Positions 25,630 through 34,456 of a stretch of 64,000 nucleotides of DNA are shown here, piece after piece. Within the stretch, counting starts at the first letter, position 1. Every line of letters starts with the position of its first letter. The translations under genes were made by a program, and so were the position numbers. The stretch is from NCBI RefSeq assembly GCF_004124325.1, contig NZ_QBDT01000001.1:7068001-7132000 (forward strand), given 5' to 3'. Source of the DNA: Streptomyces sp. L2. GTDB taxonomy: Bacteria > Actinomycetota > Actinomycetes > Streptomycetales > Streptomycetaceae. The notes beneath the pieces were generated by a model. That model did not search any database, was not told the origin of the DNA, and was given only the letters and a program-made list of their open reading frames with translations.

Positions 25630-26889
25630 TCAGCCGGCCAGCGCCCTGCGCGTCGACGCCCCGATCAGCGCGGCCGTGGCCGCCAGTGCGGCGACGCTGG
25701 TGAGGGCCGCGGGGAGGGACAGCCAGTCGGCCATGAAGCCGATCGCCGGGGGTCCGAGGAGCATGCCGCCGTAGCCGAACGTGGACGCGACCGCGACGCC
25801 GGACGGACCTGCCAGCACGCCGGCCCGTTCCACGGCGACCGGGAACAGGTTCGCGAGTCCGAGTCCCGTGACGGCGAAGCCCGCCAGCGCCACCCACACG
25901 GAGGGAGCGAGGGAGCCGAGCAGCATGCCCGCCGTCGCCGTGGCGCCGCCGGCGATCACCGTCCGGGTCCGGCCCAGGCGTTCCAGCAGGCTCGTCCCGC
26001 TCAGCCGGCCGATCGTCATGGCGAGCGCGAAGCAGGAGTAGCCGGCCGCCGCGAGAGCCGGGGACGCGCCCAGGTCCTGCTGGAGGTGCAGGGCGCCCCA
26101 GTCGGCCATGGCGCCCTCGCCGTAGGCCGTGCACAGGGCGACCAGGCCGAGGACGACGACCAGGCCGCGGGTCCGGCTGCCCCCGGGGCGCCCCGGGCCG
26201 CCGGCCAATCCCGCCCCCGGACGGTCCGACCGGGCGACCGGGTCCGGCACGTCCGGTCGGCTCGACGGGGCTCGCCGGTCCGGCGTGGCTGGGGCCTCCT
26301 GCCGTAGCAGCGTGCGGCCGGCGACGGCTGTGACCAGCAGGGCGACGACTGTCAGGCCCAGCAGGTGCCGGGCCGGGGAGAGGGCGCCCGCGACCAGCCC
26401 GCCGACGCCCGCGCCGAGCATGCCGCCCAGGCTGAACGCCGCGTGGAAGCTCGGCATGACGGGCCTGCGCAGCGCGGCGATCAGATCCACGGCGGCGCTG
26501 TTGAACGCCACGTTGACGCCGCCGTAGGCCGCTCCGAAGAGCAGCAGCACACCGCCGAGTGCCGGTGCGGAGCGGGTGAGCGGGGGCAGCGCCACGCTGA
26601 GGGCGAGGACGGTCATCCAGGCCACGGTGACCGGATGGCTGCCGTAACGGCGGCACAGCCGTCCGGTCAGCGTCATGGTGAGCACGGCGCCCGCCGAGAC
26701 GCCCAGCAGGGCGAGCCCGAGCGTGCCGGCGGAAGCGTGCGTCTGCTGTTTGATGTCGGGGATGCGGACGACCCAGCCCGCGAAGACGAAGCCGTCCAGG
26801 GCGAAGAAGGCGGTGATCGCCGCCCGGAGCCGAGTGAGGCCGTTGCCCGGCACGACGCTGTGCGATCGGGTTTTGTTTATTTGCGGCAC
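25630..26889 (-). CDS. MFS transporter (FucP/Bcr-like)
   Basis: A 419-residue transporter with twelve helices. Seen: AFFALDGFVFAGWVVRIPDI in helix 1, a helix 2-3 loop LTGRLCRRYGSHPVTVAWM and YGGVNVAFNSAAVDL in helix 4, a pattern of actinobacterial MFS proteins distantly related to sugar permeases. A proline/glycine-rich loop of about 55 residues links the two halves. The GTG start at 26889 gives an AT-rich N-terminus (MPQINKTRSHS) and has no clear ribosome site, so a later GTG at residue 14 is possible. Substrate unknown. Confidence 0.85.
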   Translation of the reverse strand: MPQINKTRSHSVVPGNGLTRLRAAITAFFALDGFVFAGWVVRIPDIKQQTHASAGTLGLALLGVSAGAVLTMTLTGRLCRRYGSHPVTVAWMTVLALSVALPPLTRSAPALGGVLLLFGAAYGGVNVAFNSAAVDLIAALRRPVMPSFHAAFSLGGMLGAGVGGLVAGALSPARHLLGLTVVALLVTAVAGRTLLRQEAPATPDRRAPSSRPDVPDPVARSDRPGAGLAGGPGRPGGSRTRGLVVVLGLVALCTAYGEGAMADWGALHLQQDLGASPALAAAGYSCFALAMTIGRLSGTSLLERLGRTRTVIAGGATATAGMLLGSLAPSVWVALAGFAVTGLGLANLFPVAVERAGVLAGPSGVAVASTFGYGGMLLGPPAIGFMADWLSLPAALTSVAALAATAALIGASTRRALAG

Positions 26890-27078
26890 AAAAGGAGCCT
26901 AGGTGCCGCCTGAAGGTGAGGCAAGGGGGTTCCACCGGGGTCCCCGGTAGGCGCCCGGTGACCGCCGCCGCACGGTGCGTGGCAGCGTGGGGCGGCTTGG
27001 CGATCCACCGCGTGCAAAGGTCGGTCAATCCTTGTTCACCTGCTGGTTGCGGGCGGGTGAGCGGTCCATGATGGGCGC

Positions 27079-27474
27079 ATGACGTTGGCCTCGCGCGCGT
27101 TCGCGCAACTGGCGACCTGGCCGGACCTGCGACAGGCCGTCCCGAGTTGTGGCCTGGGACAGGCGCTGCGCTCGGCCGACGGCGAGATAGTCCATTTCCA
27201 CTCCGGCCGCGATGTCGATCTGCGGCTGACGCACCGGGCCATCCGGCGGTTCGCCGAGGATCTCAGGGGCGCGGGGGCGATCCGGATCGTGCCGGGGTCG
27301 CAGTGGGTGACGCTGCGGCTCGACGCCGCGAGCGACGTCGATCTGCTGCTCACCCTGATGAGCGTGGCGCTCCAGGCGCGGCTGAGCTGGCCCGACCCGG
27401 CCGGCGGACCGGCCGCCGGCTGCAACGACCAGCGCGGCGCGGGCTTCGTGACGGCGGAACACAGCGGGTTCTGA
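27079..27474 (+). CDS. Luciferase-domain (DUF5519-like) small protein
   Basis: A 131-residue protein. LRSADGEIVHFHSGRDVDLR and IRIVPGSQWVTLRLDAASDV, followed by DVDLLLTLMSVALQA, are features of the family annotated as 'luciferase domain', whose members are small alpha/beta proteins without demonstrated light emission. No signal peptide or membrane helix. It stands alone, divergent from the MFS gene at 25630 and convergent with a DeoR gene. Confidence 0.75.
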   Translation: MTLASRAFAQLATWPDLRQAVPSCGLGQALRSADGEIVHFHSGRDVDLRLTHRAIRRFAEDLRGAGAIRIVPGSQWVTLRLDAASDVDLLLTLMSVALQARLSWPDPAGGPAAGCNDQRGAGFVTAEHSGF

Positions 27475-27495
27475 CGCCCCGTCGGGGTATGGCGT

Positions 27496-27528
27496 GCCGC
27501 CGGGGTGTGACACCCCGCCGGGGTGTGG
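27496..27528. terminator. Overlapping GC hairpins between convergent genes
   Basis: GGGGTGTGACACCCC (27502-27516) and ACCCCGCCGGGGT (27512-27524) overlap and arise from a repeated CCGCCGGGGTGTG unit. They lie between the ends of the luciferase-domain gene and the DeoR gene and could form alternative terminator stems. The very short loops make this uncertain. Confidence 0.4.
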
Positions 27529-27549
27529 CGCGCCGCCGCACAGGACCGC

Positions 27550-28356
27550 TCACACCGTGAGGACCCGGAGGCCCGCCTCCTCGAAGGCGTGCACGGTCTC
27601 CGGCCTCACCGCCGCGTCCGTGACGAGCGTGTCCACGGCGTCCGTCGCGCAGATCCGGGCGAACGCGCGCTGCCCCAGCTTGCTGGAGTCGGCCGCGACC
27701 ACCACGCGCGCGGCACGTTCGCACAGCAGCCGGTTGATCGCCGCCTCCGCCTCGTCGTGTGCCGCCGCGCCGTGGGCCGCGTCGAAGCCGACGACTCCGA
27801 GCACCGCCACGTCGAGCGTGATCTGGCCGAGCACCCCGTCCGCGAGCGGACCGATCAGCTCGTACGACTGCGGGCGCGCGACCCCGCCCGTGAGCACGAT
27901 CTTGAACTGGGGGCGTACCGCCAGCTCGTTGGCGATGTTGAGCGCGTTGGTGACGATCGTCAGCGCGGGCGCACCGGTCCCGAGGTCGCCGCGAGCCGCC
28001 CCGGTGCCCAGATCTCCGCGCACGGCGAGGGCGCGGGCCACCTCTGTGGTGGTCGTGCCCCCGGTCAGCCCCACGGTCTCGCCCGGCGCGACGAGCTCCG
28101 CCACCGCCTTGGCGATCCGCTGCTTCTCGGAGGCCCGGCGGGCCGTCTTGTAGCGCAGGGGCAGCTCGTACGACACCCCGTGCGCCACCGCGCCGCCCCG
28201 CGTGCGCACCAGCATCTGCTGCTCGGCGAGCTGGTCGAGGTCCCGGCGGATGGTCGCCGCCGACACCGACAGCCCGGCCGCCGCCTCCTCGACGTCCAGC
28301 CGGCCGCGCTCGACGAGCAGTTCCAGCAGCGCCTTCCATCGGGCGTCCCGGGACAT
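27550..28356 (-). CDS. DeoR family regulator, AgaR-like
   Basis: A 268-residue repressor. The N-terminal helix-turn-helix is LDVEEAAAGLSVSAATIRRD and the C-terminal sensor domain of sugar-phosphate isomerase fold has GLTGGTTTTEVARAL and TIVTNALNIANELA. Residues 113-130 contain a direct duplication (RGDLGTGAA then RGDLGTGAP). It is divergent from an AgaS-like isomerase and an aldolase, so it probably represses them until a phosphorylated amino sugar binds. It is clearly paralogous to the regulator at 59907. Confidence 0.93.
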   Translation of the reverse strand: MSRDARWKALLELLVERGRLDVEEAAAGLSVSAATIRRDLDQLAEQQMLVRTRGGAVAHGVSYELPLRYKTARRASEKQRIAKAVAELVAPGETVGLTGGTTTTEVARALAVRGDLGTGAARGDLGTGAPALTIVTNALNIANELAVRPQFKIVLTGGVARPQSYELIGPLADGVLGQITLDVAVLGVVGFDAAHGAAAHDEAEAAINRLLCERAARVVVAADSSKLGQRAFARICATDAVDTLVTDAAVRPETVHAFEEAGLRVLTV

Positions 28357-28417
28357 CCGCCGCCTCCGTTCTCCCTGTGTGGCGACCCTAGCGCACCAGG
28401 CCCCCGGAGCCGCTTGC

Positions 28418-28445
28418 TTGATTCTGCTCGAAAGTTCGCTATATC
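28418..28445 (+). promoter_or_regulatory. Promoter of the isomerase/aldolase operon
   Basis: TTGATT (28418-28423) and TATATC (28440-28445) are separated by 16 bases and lie 33 bases upstream of the isomerase ATG, in an unusually AT-rich stretch. TTGATT also pairs with AATCAA at 28456-28461, flanking the promoter, which may form part of a DeoR operator. Confidence 0.6.
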
Positions 28446-28478
28446 TTGCAGGAATAATCAACATGGGGAGAGTCTGGG

Positions 28479-29360
28479 ATGACCTACGTCGAGGACGAGC
28501 TGAACAGCCAGCCCGAGTGCTGGACGCGTGCCGCCGAGGAGACGGCGCGCCACGCGGGAGCGCTGCCCGCCGCGGGGGAGCGGGTCGCGATCGTCGGGTG
28601 CGGTACGTCCTACTTCATGGCGCAGTCCGCGGCCGTGCTGCGCGAGACCGCCGGCCAGGGCGAGACCGACGCGTTCGCCGCCTCCGAGTTCCCGCACGGA
28701 CGGCGCTACGACCGGGTCGTCGCCCTCACCCGCTCCGGCACCACCACCGAAGTCCTGGACCTGCTCGCCCGGTTGCGGGGCACCACCCGGACCACGGCGG
28801 TCACCGCGGACCCGGACACCCCCGTCCGGGCGGCCGCCGACGACCTCGTCGTGCTGGACTTCGCCGACGAACGCTCCGTCGTGCAGACCCGGTTCGCCAC
28901 CACCGCCCTCACCCTGCTCCGCGCGCACCTCGGCCTGCACACCGACTCCGTCGTCGCCGACTGCCGTACGGCCCTGGCGAAGCCGCTGCCCGAAGGGCTC
29001 GTCGGCCGCACGCAGTTCAGCTTCCTCGGCCGCGGCTGGACGGTCGGGCTGGCCAGCGAGGCCGGCCTGAAGATGCGCGAGGCCTCGCTGTCCTGGACCG
29101 AGGCGTACCCGGCCATGGAGTACCGGCACGGCCCGATCAGCGTCACCACCCGGTCCACCGCGACCTGGATGCTCGGCGAGGCACCCGACGGACTCGCCCA
29201 GCAGGTCCGCGACACCGGCGCGCTGTGGGTCGAGGGCACGCTCGACCCGCTCGCCGAACTCGTCCGCGTCCAGCGGCTCGCGGTCGCGGTGGCCGCCGCC
29301 CGCGGTCTCGACCCGGACCGCCCCCGTCACCTCACCCGCTCGGTGATCCTCGCCCCGTGA
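28479..29360 (+). CDS. SIS-domain sugar isomerase/deaminase, AgaS-like
   Basis: A 293-residue protein with two sugar isomerase (SIS) domains. The first has VGCGTSYFMAQSAAVLRET and LTRSGTTTEVLDLL, the phosphosugar-binding SGTTxE motif; the second has FLGRGWTVGLASEAGLKMRE and MEYRHGPISV, as in the isomerase half of glucosamine-6-phosphate synthase and AgaS. AgaS deaminates galactosamine-6-phosphate. It is shorter than typical AgaS (about 380). Followed after 22 bases by an aldolase and facing an AgaR-like regulator, it is likely the isomerising/deaminating step of amino-sugar catabolism. Confidence 0.9.
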   Translation: MTYVEDELNSQPECWTRAAEETARHAGALPAAGERVAIVGCGTSYFMAQSAAVLRETAGQGETDAFAASEFPHGRRYDRVVALTRSGTTTEVLDLLARLRGTTRTTAVTADPDTPVRAAADDLVVLDFADERSVVQTRFATTALTLLRAHLGLHTDSVVADCRTALAKPLPEGLVGRTQFSFLGRGWTVGLASEAGLKMREASLSWTEAYPAMEYRHGPISVTTRSTATWMLGEAPDGLAQQVRDTGALWVEGTLDPLAELVRVQRLAVAVAAARGLDPDRPRHLTRSVILAP

Positions 29361-29382
29361 CCCGCCCCGAAGGGAACCAGCC

Positions 29383-30240
29383 GTGCCCCTAGCGACCACC
29401 GGCGAGCTGATCACCCGGGCCGCCGAGGCCCGCTCCGCCATCGCCGCCTTCAACATCATCACCCTGGAACACGTCGAGGCCGTCATCGCCGGCGCGGAGG
29501 CCGCCGGCGCCCCCGTGGTCCTCCAGGTCAGCGAGAACGCCGTCAAGTTCCGCTACGGCCGGCTGGCGCCCCTGGCCCGCGCCGCCGTCGCCGCCGCCGA
29601 ACGGGCCGACGTGCCCGTCGCGCTGCACCTCGACCACGTGCAGAGCGACGACCTGCTGCGCCAGGCGCCCGGCGCCGGGTTCAGCTCGGTGATGTACGAC
29701 GCGGCCCGCCTCCCGTACGCCGAGAACCTCGCCGCGACCCGGGCGGCCACCGACTGGGCGCACAGCCAAGGCCTGTGGATCGAGGCCGAGTTGGGGCAGG
29801 TCGGCGGCAAGGACGGCAGCCTCCCCCTCGACGCCCACGCGCCCGGCGCCCGCACCGACCCCGACCAGGGGCGGGACTTCGTCACCCGCACCGGCGTCGA
29901 CGCCCTGGCCGTGGCCATTGGCAGCGTGCACGCCATGACGACCCGCAGCGCGGCCCTCGACCACGTCCTCCTGAGGCGGCTCTCCGCCGCCCTGGGCGTC
30001 CCGCTCGTCCTGCACGGCTCCTCCGGGGTACCGGACGACGGCCTGGTCGCCGCCGTCGCCGACGGCATCGCCAAGGTCAACGTCGGCACCGCCCTCAACG
30101 TGGCCATGACCAGCGCCATCCGCACGTTCCTCGCCGCCCACCCCCAGGCCGTCGACTCCCGCAAGTACCTCAGCGTGGGCCGCGAGGCGATGGCCCGGGA
30201 GGTGACCCGGATCATCGGCGTCCTGACTACCGCCCCCTGA
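29383..30240 (+). CDS. Class II fructose/tagatose-bisphosphate aldolase
   Basis: A 285-residue zinc-dependent aldolase. Seen: AAFNIITLEHVEAVIAGAE at the N-terminus, the metal/substrate region HLDHVQSDDLL, the later IGSVHAM histidine and LHGSSGVPDDGL near the C-terminus. The family splits fructose or tagatose 1,6-bisphosphate into triose phosphates. Its position after an AgaS-like gene favours a tagatose-bisphosphate (AgaY/KbaY/GatY) role, but sugar kinase and transporter genes are not adjacent. GTG start with GAAGGGAA upstream. Its last 14 bases overlap the convergent methyltransferase gene. Confidence 0.92.
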   Translation: MPLATTGELITRAAEARSAIAAFNIITLEHVEAVIAGAEAAGAPVVLQVSENAVKFRYGRLAPLARAAVAAAERADVPVALHLDHVQSDDLLRQAPGAGFSSVMYDAARLPYAENLAATRAATDWAHSQGLWIEAELGQVGGKDGSLPLDAHAPGARTDPDQGRDFVTRTGVDALAVAIGSVHAMTTRSAALDHVLLRRLSAALGVPLVLHGSSGVPDDGLVAAVADGIAKVNVGTALNVAMTSAIRTFLAAHPQAVDSRKYLSVGREAMAREVTRIIGVLTTAP

Positions 30241-31375
30241 CCGCCCGCAGTACGACGAACTTCCGGTCGCTCGCGACCAGTTCGCTGTTGCCGAACAGCC
30301 GCCTCAGCTTGACGTGGTAGCCCAGGTGCCGGTTGCCGATCACCCACAACTCGCCGCCGGGCCGCAGCGCGCGCCGCGCACCGGTGAACATCCGCCACGC
30401 CGTCGCGTCCGTCGTCGCCTGGTGGGAGTGGAACGGCGGGTTGTTCAGCACCAGGTCCGCACTGCCCGGCGCCACGCCGGCCAGCCCGTCCCCGACCCGG
30501 AACTCGGCGTGCCCCGGCACCCCGTTCGCCTTGTACGTCGCCTCCGCCGAGGCCACCGCCTGGAAGGACTCGTCGACGAACAGCACCTCGGCGCCCGGGT
30601 CGGCCAGCGCCATCGCCGTACCCACGACGCCGTTCCCGCACCCCAGGTCCACCACCCGGCCGGCACCCGGGCCGGCCGGCAGGTGCTGGAGGAAGAACCG
30701 GGTGCCGATGTCGAGCCGGTCGGCACAGAACACCCCCGCGTGGTTCACGACCGTACGCCCGGACGCCGGGCCGATCCCCTCCGGGAGACGGTACGTGTAC
30801 GGCCACGGGTTCGCCGGCCGCTCCAGCGACGGGTCCGGGGTGCAGAAGATCAGCCGGGCCTTCTGCCGGGCCAGGGAGGTGCGGGTCGGACCGAGGATCC
30901 GCTCGAACAGCTGGAGCGTGGAGGTGTGGATCTCCTTCACCATCCCGGTGCCGATCACCACCGTTCCCGCGTGCACGGCGGGCGCCAGCCGCAGCAACTG
31001 GTCCTCCAGCAGCGCCAGGCTCTTCGGGACCCGCACCAGCAGTACGTCCACCCGCTCCGGCGGCGGATCCTGCGTGGTCAGCAGCCGCACCGCGCTGGGC
31101 TCGACGCCGGCCCGTGCCAGGTTCGCCCGCGTCGACTCCTGACTCAGGAAGGACTCGGTGACCTGGTACGGCCGGTGCGCCGCGAGCGCCGTGACCAGGG
31201 CACCCCAGCGGTCGCCGACCACCACGACCGCCCCCGACAGCGGCACGCCCTCCTCGGCGAGGTGCCGCAGCAGATACGCGTCGGAGGCATCCCAGGCGCG
31301 CAGCTGGTCCTTCGGATCCGCGGGAAACCGGGCCAGCTCGTACTCGCCCCAGGGCGTCGTCATACGGTCGTTCAT
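30227..31375 (-). CDS. rRNA guanine-N2 methyltransferase, RlmG/RsmC-like
   Basis: A 382-residue SAM-dependent methyltransferase with the tandem arrangement of RlmG/RsmC: an N-terminal degenerate methyltransferase domain and a C-terminal active one. The active half has VVDLGCGNGVVGTAMALADP (SAM binding) and LVLNNPPFHSH, the NPPF catalytic motif for methylating guanine N2 in rRNA. Length and order fit. It is convergent with the aldolase gene (14-base overlap) and divergent from the AlkB-like gene at 31446. Confidence 0.9.
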   Translation of the reverse strand: MNDRMTTPWGEYELARFPADPKDQLRAWDASDAYLLRHLAEEGVPLSGAVVVVGDRWGALVTALAAHRPYQVTESFLSQESTRANLARAGVEPSAVRLLTTQDPPPERVDVLLVRVPKSLALLEDQLLRLAPAVHAGTVVIGTGMVKEIHTSTLQLFERILGPTRTSLARQKARLIFCTPDPSLERPANPWPYTYRLPEGIGPASGRTVVNHAGVFCADRLDIGTRFFLQHLPAGPGAGRVVDLGCGNGVVGTAMALADPGAEVLFVDESFQAVASAEATYKANGVPGHAEFRVGDGLAGVAPGSADLVLNNPPFHSHQATTDATAWRMFTGARRALRPGGELWVIGNRHLGYHVKLRRLFGNSELVASDRKFVVLRAVRGR

Positions 31376-31445
31376 CGTGCGTCCAGGCTAGCCGAGCCGC
31401 AGCTCAGCCCCGCCCGGCCGGCCCGGCGCCGGGGACGATGGACGC

Positions 31446-32099
31446 ATGGACGACGGTGAGCTGTTCCCCCGGACGCGGGCCCGGGTCGCGGCCGGCGCCG
31501 TGCACGCGCCGCACTGGCTGGGCGCGGAGCGGCAGGCCGACCTGCTCGGCGCGTGCCGGGAGTGGGCGCGGCCCCCGGCCGGCCTGCGCACGGTCCGCAC
31601 ACCCGGCGGCGGCACCATGACCGCCCGGCAGGTCTGCCTCGGCCGGCACTGGTACCCGTACGGCTACGCCCGCACGGCCGTGGACGGCGACGGCGCCCCC
31701 GTCAAGCCCTTCCCGGCCTGGCTCGGCGAACTCGGCCGCCGCGCGGTCGCCGACGCGCTCGGCCCCGAGGCGCTGCCGCCGGAGCCGTACGACATCGCGC
31801 TGATCAACTTCTATGACGGCGACGCCCGCATGGGCATGCACCGCGACAGCGACGAGGAGTCCGACGCCCCCGTGGTGTCCGTGAGCCTCGGCGACACCTG
31901 CGTGTTCCGCTTCGGCAACACGCGTACGCGGACGAGGCCGTACACGGACGTGGAGCTGCGCAGCGGCGACCTGTTCGTCTTCGGCGGCCCGGCCCGGCTC
32001 GCGTACCACGGGGTGCCGCGCGTGCTCCCGGGCACCGCACCGCCCGCGCTGGGCCTCACGGGACGGCTGAACATCACCCTCCGGGTGAGCGGGTTGTAG
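31446..32099 (+). CDS. AlkB-like 2-oxoglutarate/Fe(II) dioxygenase
   Basis: A 217-residue oxidative demethylase. The iron site is visible as HRDSDEE (HxD) in INFYDGDARMGMHRDSDE and the later histidine of YHGVPRVLPG, with the 2-oxoglutarate-binding arginines in LNITLRVSG. AlkB removes methyl lesions from DNA or RNA bases. The WYPYGYARTAVDGDG segment is the nucleotide-recognition lid of the family. It stands alone and has its own divergent promoter with the methyltransferase gene (70-base gap). Confidence 0.93.
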   Translation: MDDGELFPRTRARVAAGAVHAPHWLGAERQADLLGACREWARPPAGLRTVRTPGGGTMTARQVCLGRHWYPYGYARTAVDGDGAPVKPFPAWLGELGRRAVADALGPEALPPEPYDIALINFYDGDARMGMHRDSDEESDAPVVSVSLGDTCVFRFGNTRTRTRPYTDVELRSGDLFVFGGPARLAYHGVPRVLPGTAPPALGLTGRLNITLRVSGL

Positions 32100-32145
32100 C
32101 CGGGCACGGCCACCGGGGTTTGCGGATCATGACAGACTCGCCTCC

Positions 32146-33384
32146 ATGAGCGGCAAGGCGGACCCCCGGGCGGCGGGGGAAGGGACCACGTCGAGGGGGC
32201 GGCTGGACCGCGGGCGCGGAGCCCTCGGACCCGCGCTGGAGCTGGTGCACACCGGGCGGGCACCGACCCGGGCCGTGCTCACCGCCGAACTCGGCGTGAC
32301 CCGGGCGACGGCCGGAGCGGTCGCCGCCGAACTCGAGGCGCTCGGGCTGATCCGCGTGGACGCCCGGCCGGGCGCCGCGGCCGGCTCGCAGGGCCGCCCC
32401 TCGCACCGGCTGGAGGTCGCCGAGGACGGTCCGGTCGCGCTCGCCGCCCAGGTCCACGCCGACGGGTTCCGGGCCGCGCTCGTCGGTCTCGGCGGCCGGA
32501 TCGTCGCCACCGCGCCCGGCTGCGAGACGATCGAACCCGACCCGGCGAAGGTGCTCGGCTCCGTCGTCGAGGCGGGCGCCGACCTGCTGCGCACGACCGG
32601 CCGGCGCTGCGTGGGCGCCGGACTGGCCGTGCCGTCCGCCGTCGCCGAACCCGACGGTCTCGCCCTCAACCCCCTCCACCTGGCCTGGCCCGTGGGCGCT
32701 CCGGTCCGTCGGCTCTTCGCCGAGTGCGTGCGCGCCGCCGGGATCGCCGGTCCGGCGTTCGCGGGCAACGACGTCAACCTCGCCGCGCTCGCCGAACACC
32801 GGCACGGCGCCGGCCGGGGCGCCCGGGACCTGCTGTGCGTGGCCACCGGGCACCGCGGCGTCGGCGGCGCACTGGTCCTCGACGGCCGCCTGCACACCGG
32901 CAGTTCGGGCCTCGCCCTGGAGGTCGGGCACCTCACCGTCAACCCCGAGAGCCGCCCCTGCCACTGCGGCGGCCGCGGCTGCCTGGACGTCGAGGCCGAT
33001 CCCCTCGCCCTGCTCATCGAGGCCGGCCGCGCGCCGGGACCCGAGGTGTCCCTGCTCCAGCAGGCCAACGACCTGCTGCGCACCCAGTACGCCGACCCGG
33101 CCGTCCGGCGCGCCGCCGAGGCCCTCATCGACCGCCTGGGCCTGGGCCTGGCCGGGCTGGTGAACATCCTCAACCCCGACCGCATCATCCTCGGCGGCCT
33201 GCACCGCACCCTGCTCGACGCCGACCCCGAACGGCTCCGCGCCGTCGTCGCCGACCGCAGCCTCTGGGGCCAGAGCGGCGGCGTCCCGATCCTCCCCTGC
33301 ACCCTGGACCACAACAGCCTGGTAGGCGCCGCCGAACTGGCCTGGCAACCGGTCCTCGACGACCCCCTGGGAGCGCTGCGGTGA
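32146..33384 (+). CDS. ROK family regulator/sugar kinase
   Basis: A 412-residue protein with an N-terminal winged helix (RAVLTAELGVTRATAGAVAA) and a C-terminal ROK (repressor, ORF, kinase) domain. The ROK zinc motif is visible as CHCGGRGCLDVEA, and GNDVNLAALAEHRHGAGRGA is the conserved sugar-domain segment. ROK regulators of the XylR/NagC type bind sugars or sugar phosphates. No kinase-specific neighbour is evident, so a regulator role is preferred. Convergent with the phosphotriesterase gene across a tandem repeat. Confidence 0.9.
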   Translation: MSGKADPRAAGEGTTSRGRLDRGRGALGPALELVHTGRAPTRAVLTAELGVTRATAGAVAAELEALGLIRVDARPGAAAGSQGRPSHRLEVAEDGPVALAAQVHADGFRAALVGLGGRIVATAPGCETIEPDPAKVLGSVVEAGADLLRTTGRRCVGAGLAVPSAVAEPDGLALNPLHLAWPVGAPVRRLFAECVRAAGIAGPAFAGNDVNLAALAEHRHGAGRGARDLLCVATGHRGVGGALVLDGRLHTGSSGLALEVGHLTVNPESRPCHCGGRGCLDVEADPLALLIEAGRAPGPEVSLLQQANDLLRTQYADPAVRRAAEALIDRLGLGLAGLVNILNPDRIILGGLHRTLLDADPERLRAVVADRSLWGQSGGVPILPCTLDHNSLVGAAELAWQPVLDDPLGALR

Positions 33385-33430
33385 GGGCACCGGTGGAACT
33401 CGGGGGCGTGTCCCCGAGCGCGGACGGGGC

Positions 33431-33514
33431 GAGCTGGTCCGCGCGTCGGCCGAGCTGATCCGTAGGCCGGCCGAGCAGATCCGCGCGTCGGCCGCGCTGG
33501 TCCGCACGTCGGCA
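33431..33514. repeat. Four 21-bp tandem repeats
   Basis: Four consecutive 21-bp units begin at 33431, 33452, 33473 and 33494, with the pattern GAGCTGGTCCGCGCGTCGGCC and few substitutions. They occupy the 163-base gap between the convergent ROK and phosphotriesterase genes. The unit is a multiple of three, but no gene convincingly runs through it. Confidence 0.85.
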
Positions 33515-33547
33515 CCGGCGCCTCGGCCTGAAGAGGGCTCGGGCCCG

Positions 33548-34456
33548 TCAGCCCCAGTCCACCCCGAACGCCTGCCCCGGATGCACCCCGAGGATCCGGT
33601 CCACGAGTTCCGCGCCCACCGCGTCCGCCAGCCTGGGCCGCACCCGGCGCAGCAGGTACGGCATTCCGGGGCCGCCGTCGACCGAGCGGGCACCGGCGGT
33701 CACCGTGTCCCCGCCGAGCAGGAGCCGGTCCCCGAACCCGGCCTCGGCCAGGGCCCGTACGGCGTCCGGCATGCGCCAGTCGGTGGCGTGGTTCGCCCGG
33801 GACGGGCCGTCGAACGCCAGCCAGCAGCCCGACTCGGCCGCCTGCCGCTGGACGACGAGGTCGGGGGAGCGGTTGAGGTGACCGAGGATCACCCGGTGCG
33901 CCGGTACCCCCAACTCGCCGCACAGCAGGTCGAGGACGTCCAGAGCGCCGGTTCCCAGCTCCAGGTGGACGGCGATCGGGGCGCCGGTGGCGTGGTGCGC
34001 CTCGGCCGCCGCGCCCATCGTCCAGCGGGCGTGCGCGTCGAGCCCGTGGAAGCCGCCCGCCACCTTGATCAGCCCGGCCCGAACGCCGGACGTCCCGATG
34101 CCCTCGGTCAGTTCGGCGACGAACACCTCGGCCAGCCGCCCGCGCAGCCCCTCCACCACCTCGGGCAGGTAGTGACCTGCCTGGTGCAGCCCCGTCGCGC
34201 AGACCACGTGCACCCCGGCGGCCCGGGACAGCCGGGGCAGGTCCGCCGCCCGTCGTCCCATCCCGTACGGCGTCCACTGCACGACGGCACCGCCGCCCGC
34301 CCTCCGGAACGCGTGCAGCTCGGCCCGCGCGGCCGAGGCGTCGTTCAGCTCCTGGCCCGGCAGCTGCGCGCTGCTGAGGAAGAGATGGTCGTGGGCGTCG
34401 CACAGACCCAGCTCCCCGGGTCGTACGTCACCGAGGACCGTGCGGACGCGTGTCAC
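33548..34456 (-). CDS. Phosphotriesterase family metal-dependent hydrolase
   Basis: A 302-residue amidohydrolase-fold enzyme from a GTG that overlaps the stop of the DUF4865 gene. Metal ligands of the family are visible: DAHDHL (HxH), LIKVAGG with the lysine normally carbamylated, VHLELGTG, VILGHLNRSPDL and the aspartate in LLGGDTV. Members hydrolyse phosphoesters, lactones or related esters; the natural substrate is open. Co-transcribed with DUF4865 under the TetR gene upstream. Confidence 0.88.
   Translation of the reverse strand: MTRVRTVLGDVRPGELGLCDAHDHLFLSSAQLPGQELNDASAARAELHAFRRAGGGAVVQWTPYGMGRRAADLPRLSRAAGVHVVCATGLHQAGHYLPEVVEGLRGRLAEVFVAELTEGIGTSGVRAGLIKVAGGFHGLDAHARWTMGAAAEAHHATGAPIAVHLELGTGALDVLDLLCGELGVPAHRVILGHLNRSPDLVVQRQAAESGCWLAFDGPSRANHATDWRMPDAVRALAEAGFGDRLLLGGDTVTAGARSVDGGPGMPYLLRRVRPRLADAVGAELVDRILGVHPGQAFGVDWG

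Noticed and set aside
25470-25703. Small frame between the isomerase-like and MFS genes
   Set aside because: Arginine/proline-rich composition typical of noncoding high-GC sequence, overlapping the end of the MFS gene.
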